Below are positions 58,091 through 64,000 of a DNA stretch of 64,000 bases, one piece after another. Numbering within the stretch: the stretch's first letter is position 1; each line of letters begins with the position of its first letter. The translations under genes were made by a program, and so were the position numbers. This DNA is from AP-15 sp963777435 (GTDB lineage Bacteria; Pseudomonadota; Alphaproteobacteria; ATCC43930; CGMCC-115725), in assembly GCA_963777435.1 (NCBI GenBank), contig CAVZQT010000003.1, positions 558,001 to 622,000 of the forward strand. Direction: 5' to 3'. Below the pieces are notes generated by a model. The model had not been told where the DNA came from. It searched no databases and saw only the letters and a program-made list of their open reading frames with translations.

Positions 58091-58684
58091 ATGACGAGCG
58101 AATCCCAACACAACTCCGACGCGCCAGCTGATAGCGCCCTGTCGCCCGGCCCTGTTGCCGGGAACGAGCCGGGAAATGCCGACGGCTCGGCTGCCGAGCT
58201 GGCCGATCTCAAGGACCGTTTGCTGCGCGCCTTGGCCGAGCAGGAGAACTTCCGCCGGCGGGCCGAACGCGACCGCGACGAGGCGGTCAAATTCGCCGCG
58301 GCGGGTGTGATCAAGGATTTATTGGCGACAGCGGATAATTTAGCGCGGGCGCTTGCGAGCGTGCCGCCAGGGGTGACGGTGCAGGACGAGGCCGTGAAAA
58401 ATCTGGTTGCCGGTGTTGCCGCAACGGAACGCATCCTGCTTGATACCTTTGTTAAGCACGGCGTCAGGAAGATCGAGCCGGCGCCGGGCGAGAGCTTTGA
58501 TCCGGATCTTCACCAAGCGCTGTTCGAGGTCGAGCAAAGCGACTATCCGCCGGGTGCAATCGCCGAGCTGCTCCTCCCGGGCTACACTTATCATCAGAGG
58601 TTGCTCCGCCCTGCCTTGGTCGGTGTCGCCGACGGCGAGCATCCACGCGTGGCCCAAGCGTCGCCGAGTGATTGGCGCGGGTAG
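58091..58684 (+). CDS. grpE: Nucleotide exchange factor GrpE
   Basis: The 197-residue protein has ATG at 58091; TTG 58082 is an alternative. It has the coiled-coil dimer helix (ELADLKDRLLRALAEQENFR, RRAERDRDEAVKFAAAGVIK), DLLATADNLARAL, and a beta domain with FDPDLHQALFEVEQSDYPPG. GrpE releases ADP from DnaK. It appears intact. It lies 21 bases after hdeD, in an operon with dnaK. Confidence 0.95.
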   Translation: MTSESQHNSDAPADSALSPGPVAGNEPGNADGSAAELADLKDRLLRALAEQENFRRRAERDRDEAVKFAAAGVIKDLLATADNLARALASVPPGVTVQDEAVKNLVAGVAATERILLDTFVKHGVRKIEPAPGESFDPDLHQALFEVEQSDYPPGAIAELLLPGYTYHQRLLRPALVGVADGEHPRVAQASPSDWRG

Positions 58685-58727
58685 CCAATTCGATCTTCGT
58701 ATTGCCCCCCAGTTTCGGAGCGCCGCA

Positions 58728-59465
58728 ATGGCCCTGACCGACATGCTTGTCTATGCCGACACATCGCCCGCCTCTGTCGAGCGCCTCGATCTGGCCTGTC
58801 GCCTCGCGCACCGTTTCGAGGCGTATCTGGTAGCTGTGTGCCCGGAGGAAGCGGTCACCGTCGGTGATCGCTTCGACAAGATGCTCAGACAACAAAACCT
58901 CGTCGGCGAATGGGAAACGGCGGTCGGACTGCCGGCATCTTATGTGACGCGCCGTTCGCAAGGGGTCGATCTCGTGGTGCTCGGTCAGCGAACGCCCGAT
59001 CAGGCGACCGGGCTCGACGCCCCGGAGGAAGTGGTCCTGGCTTGCGGCCGACCGGTGCTGATTGTGCCTTACACCGGCCATGTCGAGCGGATCGGCGACA
59101 TCGCGGTCGTCGCCTGGAACGGCAGCCGCGAGGTGGCACGGGCGGCACAAGATGCGCTACCGCTGCTTTCGGCTTCGTCGTCCGTCACTGTTCTTTTGGT
59201 CAATCCCGAGGAAGAGGCAGATATCGATGATGCCGACAATCTGGTCGTCCATTTCGCGAGGCACGGCCTCAATGCCAAAAAGCTGGTCGTGCAGGACGAT
59301 ATCCTCGCGGTCTCAGATGCGGTATTGGCGCAGGTTAGCGCCCTGAACGCCGATCTTTTGGTGATGGGAGCCTATGGTCACTCTCGCCTGCGCGAAATGA
59401 TATTAGGCGGCGTTACCCGCGACGTTCTGCAATATATGAATGTCCCGGTTTTGATGGCTCACTGA
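58728..59465 (+). CDS. Universal stress protein, tandem Usp
   Basis: ATG 58728 follows GGAG; the frame continues upstream inside grpE without conserved character. The 245-residue protein starts MALTDMLVYADTSPASVERL. A degenerate first Usp half ends PVLIVPYTG, and a second half (DIAVVAWNGSREVARAAQDA) carries the ATP-loop pattern GAYGHSRLREMILGGVTRD. Usp tandem proteins respond to low oxygen or starvation. Its 3' end overlaps the convergent crp/fnr gene by 53 bases. Confidence 0.92.
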   Translation: MALTDMLVYADTSPASVERLDLACRLAHRFEAYLVAVCPEEAVTVGDRFDKMLRQQNLVGEWETAVGLPASYVTRRSQGVDLVVLGQRTPDQATGLDAPEEVVLACGRPVLIVPYTGHVERIGDIAVVAWNGSREVARAAQDALPLLSASSSVTVLLVNPEEEADIDDADNLVVHFARHGLNAKKLVVQDDILAVSDAVLAQVSALNADLLVMGAYGHSRLREMILGGVTRDVLQYMNVPVLMAH

Positions 59466-60192
59466 GCCGTTGCTTCGGCAAACTCTGATCGTCATTGGCG
59501 GTGAAGCGGTCTGCTTCTTCGATGGCGTCACGGTCGACGATCCTGATCTGCCGAGTAGCGAGCAGCCGGATCACACCGCGCCGCTGCAGCTGGGTTAGAG
59601 AGCGGCTAACCGTTTCCGCCGAGAGCGCAAGATAGTCCGCGATGTCCTCGCGCGAAATTGGCAGCAGCAATGCGTCGCTCGGACCTGCGTCCAAGCGTTC
59701 GGCCATTCTGAGAAGAAAGCACGCGACCTTGGCTTCCGCGGTCGTGCGCCCGAGCGTGAGGATCAGGGTTTGCAGCCGCGCCATCGCCTCCGTGGATGCT
59801 TCCTGGATCTGCTGTGCAACCCGAACATCCGACGACGCCAGCATTTCGAGGCGTGCTCGGGGGTAGCGTGCCACCACCGTACCGTCGACGGCAGCTTCGA
59901 CGGAGAAGCGATGCCTGCCGTGAGTGCCAAAGCCGAACACGTCATCAGGCAGCAACAGATCGACGATTTGGCGCCGGCCGTCAGGCCGCAATGAGAACCG
60001 CCGCGCCACGCCGGATACAACTCGGCACCAGTGGTCTACCGCAGTGTCTTCTTCGTAGATTGATTGGCCACGACTATACTGCGCCCGCGTCGCCAGAGCT
60101 TCGGCAAGCTCCAGCGGGTTTCGTCGCGTCGAAATGCGATGATGCCGCCACACGGGCTCGGCAAGGTTGCCAGTGCGAGAATTCCAGTCCAT
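59413..60192 (-). CDS. Crp/FNR-family regulator, FixK-like
   Basis: The 259-residue protein has a cNMP-binding-type jelly roll (EEDTAVDHWCRVVSGVARRF, GRRQIVDLLLPDDVFGFGTH), a dimer helix (ARLQTLILTLGRTTAEAKVA) and an HTH with LPISREDIADYLALSAETVS, RSLTQLQRRGVIRL. The recognition helix carries E-x-x-S-R, the FNR/FixK signature for TTGAT half-sites. No N-terminal Cys cluster for an Fe-S centre is seen, so sensing is probably indirect, as in FixK. Candidate targets are the boxes at 33415, 53799 and 61343. It converges on the Usp gene. Confidence 0.93.
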   Translation of the reverse strand: MDWNSRTGNLAEPVWRHHRISTRRNPLELAEALATRAQYSRGQSIYEEDTAVDHWCRVVSGVARRFSLRPDGRRQIVDLLLPDDVFGFGTHGRHRFSVEAAVDGTVVARYPRARLEMLASSDVRVAQQIQEASTEAMARLQTLILTLGRTTAEAKVACFLLRMAERLDAGPSDALLLPISREDIADYLALSAETVSRSLTQLQRRGVIRLLATRQIRIVDRDAIEEADRFTANDDQSLPKQRLSEPSKPGHSYIAERRG

Positions 60193-60318
60193 CGCGACCT
60201 CCGTCTTTGACCTCCGGGCGAGACCATTATCGCCGGTTCGGACGGAGCTTGACTGCCGGCGCCGAACAAGGAAATTTGTGAGATCTACGTACCGTAAAAT
60301 TACCTAAGGAACTTTGGC

Positions 60319-61203
60319 TCAGGCGCGGGCGTTCGGACTGCTCGCGGGCGCTTCGTCAATGGCCTGCGCCGTAAGCGCGAAGCAGCAACCCTGCCCCGGC
60401 GCCGTCGTCACCTCGATGCGATGCCCAAGATGATCCGCCGCCCGCTTGACGATGAAGAGCCCGAGGCCGAGGCCGGCTGGCAGCGTGTTATCGAGACGGG
60501 CGAAGGGCTCGAATATATGCGCGAGCTGATCTTGCGCGATGCCGGCGCCATTGTCGCGAACTTCGATCCGCATTTCTGCGTTTCGGCGGCGGCATCCGAC
60601 CAGGACGCGACCGCCGGGTGCGGTGTGCTCGAGTGCATTGCGCGCCAGATTGTGCATGATTGCGTCCAGCATTACCGGGCTGCTGACAATCGTGGCATCG
60701 CTATGCCTCAACCGAAGATCGATGCGCTTTTCCCGCGCCGTCTCGGCGAGCCGTCCCGCGAGGCGCTGAAACAAGGGTCGAAGCCGCACCGGTTCCTTTC
60801 GGACACGGCCGTGTTGATGCTGAACCCAGAGCGCGTCGGTGAGCTGATCGAGTTTCGATCCTAACTCCCGGCTCGCTCGCTGGGCGCGGGCGAGATAGCC
60901 ACCCGAGCGACCGGCAACAACCTCTTGCGCGAGCAATTCGTGACAGCCCGCGATCACCTGTAAGGGTTGACGTAGATCGTGGGTGGCCATTGCCAGCACC
61001 GCTGCATAAAAATCATTGGCGTGCGCCAACTCGCGCTCGCGGGCGGCACGACACTCAATGTTCCGTGCCATTGAATGACTGTCCGGTGCTGCGCTGTCGC
61101 TGGTCGCGGCAGAGACAGTATGCGGTGTGTAGCGGTTTTTCGCGCTCGCACCAAAGCAGCTACCCGATGCCGCAGGTTCAATAATCATCAAGCTCCGCGT
61201 CAT
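60319..61203 (-). CDS. Soluble sensor histidine kinase
   Basis: The 294-residue protein has a ribosome site AAGGAGAC before ATG 61203. It has a short N-terminus without membrane segments, HisKA (MATHDLRQPLQVIAGCHELL, phospho-His), then the ATPase core: N box MLDAIMHNLARNALEHTAPG, G1 VRDNGAGIAQDQL, F box FEPFARLD, G2 LPAGLGLGLFIVKRAADHLG. No sensory PAS or GAF domain is visible and no cognate response regulator is adjacent. It is divergent from the second BON gene and shares the 61343 box region. Confidence 0.92.
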   Translation of the reverse strand: MTRSLMIIEPAASGSCFGASAKNRYTPHTVSAATSDSAAPDSHSMARNIECRAARERELAHANDFYAAVLAMATHDLRQPLQVIAGCHELLAQEVVAGRSGGYLARAQRASRELGSKLDQLTDALWVQHQHGRVRKEPVRLRPLFQRLAGRLAETAREKRIDLRLRHSDATIVSSPVMLDAIMHNLARNALEHTAPGGRVLVGCRRRNAEMRIEVRDNGAGIAQDQLAHIFEPFARLDNTLPAGLGLGLFIVKRAADHLGHRIEVTTAPGQGCCFALTAQAIDEAPASSPNARA

Positions 61204-61342
61204 GGTCTAGTCTCCTTCTGGCTTTACGCCTCGGTCAGGCGCCTTCCGAGCAATAAGATCGCCCACAGACGCCAGCCGCCTTGAGGATCATCAATTCGCC
61301 GCAACACGCGTGTCGGTGACAGCACCCGAAACAGTCAGGAAT

Positions 61343-61356
61343 TTGACATCCGTCAG
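61343..61356. promoter_or_regulatory. FixK/FNR-like box between histidine kinase and BON gene 2
   Basis: TTGAC-ATCC-GTCAG followed by GGCG, the same extended pattern as at 53799, lies 88 bases before the BON ATG and 140 before the histidine kinase ATG. Confidence 0.5.
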
Positions 61357-61443
61357 GGCGCCCCGGGCGGCGCAATGCGAGAGATGCCGCTTGGCCGGCT
61401 CAAGCCGGGTTCATTTGGCCAAACATTGCCGCGAGGAGAGATC

Positions 61444-62097
61444 ATGCGATCGGACAGTGACATCAAGCGAGACGTCGAGAATGAGCTGCGAGCGGATCCA
61501 ACACTCGACGCCAGCGATATAGCCGTCGCCGTAAAGGGTGGCGTGGTAACCTTGAGCGGATTTGTGCGGAATTACACGGAAAAGCTCGAAGCCGAGGCGG
61601 CTGCCAAGCGCGTCGCTGGCGTGGTTGGATTGGCCAATGACCTGGAGGTCCGCCTTTCCGGTTTGGACCAGCGTCCCGACCCGGAGATCGCCCGCGACGC
61701 CGTCGCCGCGATACGGAGCCGGCTGCCGTTCACCGGCGAACAGATCCGCGTGGTCGTCGACAAGGGATGGGTTACGCTCGAGGGTCAGGTCGAGTGGAAT
61801 TATCAGCGCGAGGAAGCGGAACGCGCAGTGCGTCACATCAAGGGCGTCAAGGGCGTCATCAACGCGATAGCAATCGCGCCGCGGGCCACGCCGAGCGAGG
61901 TCAAGCATAAAATCGAGGAAGCCTTTCGCCGCAGCGCCGAAATCGATGCGAGCCGGGTCGCGGTCGAAGTCAATGGCGGCGAGGTCGTCCTACGAGGCAC
62001 CGTCCGGTCGTGGGCAGAACGCCAGGAGGCGGAACGGGCGGCATGGGCCGCGCCGGGTGTTACGAAAGTCGAAAACCGGATCTCGATCGGCGTCTAG
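61444..62097 (+). CDS. Triple BON-domain protein (paralogue 2)
   Basis: ATG 61444 follows GAGGAGAG. The 217-residue protein is the same length as paralogue 1 and aligns end to end: SDSDIKRDVENELRADPTLD, PEIARDAVAAIRSRLPFTGE, TPSEVKHKIEEAFRRSAEID. Conserved Gly residues are in VVTLSGFVRNY, VTLEGQVEWNYQ and VVLRGTVRSWAE. No signal peptide is seen. It is probably co-regulated with paralogue 1 through the shared upstream box and followed by the TrxR-like gene. Confidence 0.9.
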   Translation: MRSDSDIKRDVENELRADPTLDASDIAVAVKGGVVTLSGFVRNYTEKLEAEAAAKRVAGVVGLANDLEVRLSGLDQRPDPEIARDAVAAIRSRLPFTGEQIRVVVDKGWVTLEGQVEWNYQREEAERAVRHIKGVKGVINAIAIAPRATPSEVKHKIEEAFRRSAEIDASRVAVEVNGGEVVLRGTVRSWAERQEAERAAWAAPGVTKVENRISIGV

Positions 62098-62228
62098 CAG
62101 AGTGCCGGACTGGATCGGTCCGAGGGACAGTACGTTTGAACAGCTACAGGTAATCAACGTATCGCGGCATGGGCGGCGAGTGGAGAATTGTCGTCACGGC
62201 CAACAAACGCTGATTGGAGAAAGACCTA

Positions 62229-63485
62229 ATGGACACCAGCCTACCGACGATCAAGGTGTACGGCACGCGCGGATCGTCGGCCTGCTACTCGATCCGCGAC
62301 TTTCTCCATCGCAGCGATGTTCCATTCCAATGGATCGATCTGACGAGCGATGAAGAGGCCCGCGTCGAGGCGCAGGTCTCGGGTCTTAACGATCAGAGGC
62401 TGCCGATCTGCGAATTCCCCGACGGAACACGCATAGAGCGCGCCACGGTTCGCAGAGTCCTCGAAAAACTGGGCTGGTACAAAGATCCTTCCCGGGAAGA
62501 GTACGATTTGGCAATTTACGGTGCCGGGCCGGCTGGGTTGAGTGCCGCTGTCTATGGCGCTTCGGAGGGACTGAAGACCGTTGTCATAGAGCGTTATGCC
62601 GTCGGCGGACAGGCCGGCAGCAGTCCAAAGATCGAGAATTACCTAGGCTTTCCGGAGGGCATCAGCGGTGCTGATCTCGCCGAGCGGGCCCGCGAGCAAG
62701 CGTGCCGGTTCGGCGCCGAAATCCTCGTCGCCCGCGCCGGTGTCCGGGGTGAAGTCGTCGCCGGCAAGGGGATCGGCTATCTCGACGATGGCACCAAGAT
62801 CATTGCCCGGGCGTCCATTTGCGCCACTGGGGTGGATTACCGCAAACTGGGTCTCCCCAACGAGGATCGGTTTTTCGGAGCTGGCGTCTATTACGGCGCC
62901 GGGGCGAGCGAGGCGATGCTCTGCCGTCGCCAGGAGGTGTACTTGGTAGGGGGCGGCAACTCCGCTGGGCAGGCGGCGTTGCATTTCGCCCGCTACGCGG
63001 CGCGGGTGAACTTGGTCGCGCGCGAGGATTCGCTCAACATCAACATGTCCGACTATCTGGTGGAGCGGATTCACAACGATTCCAAGATTGACGTACTGAC
63101 AAACACTGAGGTCATCGCGTTGCACGGAGACCGAACATTGGAGGCGATCACGCTCAAAAACGGTAGGACCGGCGAAGAATGGACGGCGCAAACGAATTGG
63201 TTATTTCTGTGTCTCGGCGGCGTGCCGCAGACACAATGGGCGGCGCAGGCGGGCGTCATTTGCGACAGCGCGGGCTACATCCTGACCGGGTCCGATCTGC
63301 TGAAGAATGAAAAGCCGCCCGAGAGCTGGGTTCTCGATCGGAAACCCTACCCGATGGAGACGAGCCTCCCCGGCGTATTCGCCGCGGGTGACGTCAGAGC
63401 CGGTTCAGTCAAGCGCTGTGCCTCGGCGGTTGGCGAGGGCGCTTGGACGGTCTCCTCGATCCATCGCTACCTGGCAGACGGCTGA
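62229..63485 (+). CDS. TrxR-like FAD oxidoreductase with glutaredoxin-like N-domain, CxxC missing
   Basis: ATG 62229 follows GGAGAAAG. The 418-residue protein begins with a glutaredoxin-like domain (KVYGTRGSSACYSIRDFLHR, single Cys; LPICEFPDGTRIERATV). FAD binding follows (LAIYGAGPAGLSAAVYGASE, ENYLGFPEGISGADL), then NADPH binding VYLVGGGNSAGQAALHFARY and the FAD C-terminal GVFAAGDVRAGSVKRCASAV. Where thioredoxin reductases have CATC, this protein reads GASEAMLC, with no CxxC. It therefore cannot work as a classical TrxR and is more likely an NADPH-flavin reductase passing electrons to an unknown acceptor. Confidence 0.9.
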   Translation: MDTSLPTIKVYGTRGSSACYSIRDFLHRSDVPFQWIDLTSDEEARVEAQVSGLNDQRLPICEFPDGTRIERATVRRVLEKLGWYKDPSREEYDLAIYGAGPAGLSAAVYGASEGLKTVVIERYAVGGQAGSSPKIENYLGFPEGISGADLAERAREQACRFGAEILVARAGVRGEVVAGKGIGYLDDGTKIIARASICATGVDYRKLGLPNEDRFFGAGVYYGAGASEAMLCRRQEVYLVGGGNSAGQAALHFARYAARVNLVAREDSLNINMSDYLVERIHNDSKIDVLTNTEVIALHGDRTLEAITLKNGRTGEEWTAQTNWLFLCLGGVPQTQWAAQAGVICDSAGYILTGSDLLKNEKPPESWVLDRKPYPMETSLPGVFAAGDVRAGSVKRCASAVGEGAWTVSSIHRYLADG

Positions 63486-63508
63486 GCGGACAATCCCAGG
63501 AGGGCAGC

Positions 63509-63892
63509 GTGACGGTGAAGCTCAACACCCGGGCATACGAGCATGCCAAAGGACTTATCAACGAAGCTAAATTCGTCATCGACGACCGGGATGCGTGGAG
63601 CGAGCACCGCCCGTCGGCGCAAAAGGAAAATGAATTCATTCAGCGACACGGGTTTGCCGAGTATGGGAAATGGTATCTCGGGATAAACGACCAAAAGGGC
63701 GAGCAAACCAAAGCGCATTATGAGTTCCCCTACGGAGATTTCTCAAATATTCACCGCTGCGGCGTGCTCACGGTCGAGAGTAGAGCTGGTCAATACAAGC
63801 ATTACGACATCGAAAACGCAGCTGCACATTTGCATGGCATGATCGATGCCAAGCGATCCGACATGGTCGAACTGAGTTCGAATGCTCGGTGA
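63509..63892 (+). CDS. Conserved small hypothetical protein (127 aa)
   Basis: GTG 63509 follows CCAGGAGGG. The sequence is charged and aromatic (AYEHAKGLINEAKFVIDDRD, FAEYGKWYLGINDQKGEQTK, FPYGDFSNIHRCGVLTVESR, HYDIENAAAHLHGMIDAKR) and looks like a compact cytoplasmic protein. It is 23 bases after the TrxR-like gene, likely in one operon with it. Not assigned to a named family by eye. Confidence 0.75.
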   Translation: MTVKLNTRAYEHAKGLINEAKFVIDDRDAWSEHRPSAQKENEFIQRHGFAEYGKWYLGINDQKGEQTKAHYEFPYGDFSNIHRCGVLTVESRAGQYKHYDIENAAAHLHGMIDAKRSDMVELSSNAR

Positions 63893-64000
63893 TCGCGGAA
63901 GGGAGGCGCCACCCGATATGCGCCGTACGTGTCAGCGGTCGGAGCCAGGAACTGCCTCCTGCACCGTACCCAGAAAGATGGTTGCAGCGTCAGTCGCAGC

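Noticed and set aside
62229..63485. Annotation as thioredoxin reductase TrxB
   Set aside because: The CxxC redox pair is absent, so the specific name would mislead.

Overview
The window is GC-rich DNA, most likely from an alphaproteobacterium (Rhodospirillales/Hyphomicrobiales-like). The support is the housekeeping run Ppx/GppA - RlmE - IMP dehydrogenase - RsmB, a dnaE2 mutasome polymerase, FixK/FNR-type regulation, and the families of the metabolic genes. This assignment is inferred from gene content, not from a phylogeny.

Layout. (1) 1-6.8 kb: the 3' part of a multiply frameshifted dnaE2 carrying an in-frame palindromic element, convergent with an intact housekeeping directon (Ppx/GppA, rlmE, guaB, rsmB). 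(2) 7.2-15.6 kb: tRNA-Gln(CTG) followed by a decayed accessory island. It holds a broken IS5-type transposase with a 20-bp tandem expansion, a 4-kb defence-type SF2 helicase pseudogene truncated by an IS3-family fragment, a phage terminase large-subunit remnant and another IS5 fragment. (3) 15.6-27.7 kb: tandem paralogues sharing one TPR N-terminal module, followed by different enzyme modules (phytanoyl-CoA dioxygenase-like, radical SAM/SPASM, SPINDLY-type O-GlcNAc transferase), then two TPR-sulfotransferase genes. Most are frameshifted. (4) 22.6-36.3 kb: eight small secreted proteins, each with a Sec-like signal peptide followed at once by a leader of the form [LS/LT]xxQMDxVxAG. Among them sit a lipoprotein C39 peptidase, an outer-membrane beta-barrel protein with a periplasmic coiled coil, and a LuxR-type regulator; a perfect FNR/FixK box lies upstream of one of the small genes. 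This resembles the FapD/FapF export half of functional-amyloid systems with a different, multi-member cargo family, and is the most interesting part of the window. (5) 37.2-42.3 kb: remnants of an integrative element (IS5 fragment, frameshifted serine recombinase, Xis-like HTH protein, hypothetical proteins) and an orphan methyltransferase. (6) 42.6-50.8 kb: small-molecule catabolism (SDR, D-2-hydroxyacid dehydrogenase, CDA-type deaminase, VOC/glyoxalase, HpcH/HpaI aldolase, metallophosphoesterase, amidohydrolase) with two candidate operator arrays. (7) 51.2-64 kb: glucodextranase-like GH15, then a stress island: BON protein, Hsp20, DnaK, HdeD, GrpE, Usp, a Crp/FNR (FixK-like) regulator, a soluble histidine kinase, a second BON protein, a TrxR-like flavoprotein and a small conserved protein. 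Matching TTGAC-N4-GTCAG boxes lie upstream of both BON genes.

How it fits together. The Crp/FNR protein has the E-x-x-S-R recognition-helix pattern expected to read TTGAY-N4-RTCAA. It could link the stress island and the secreted-protein locus to low oxygen; this is inference. Frameshifts are dense in dnaE2 and the accessory regions and rare in core and stress genes. That fits pseudogene decay, but low-quality sequence cannot be excluded from the sequence alone.
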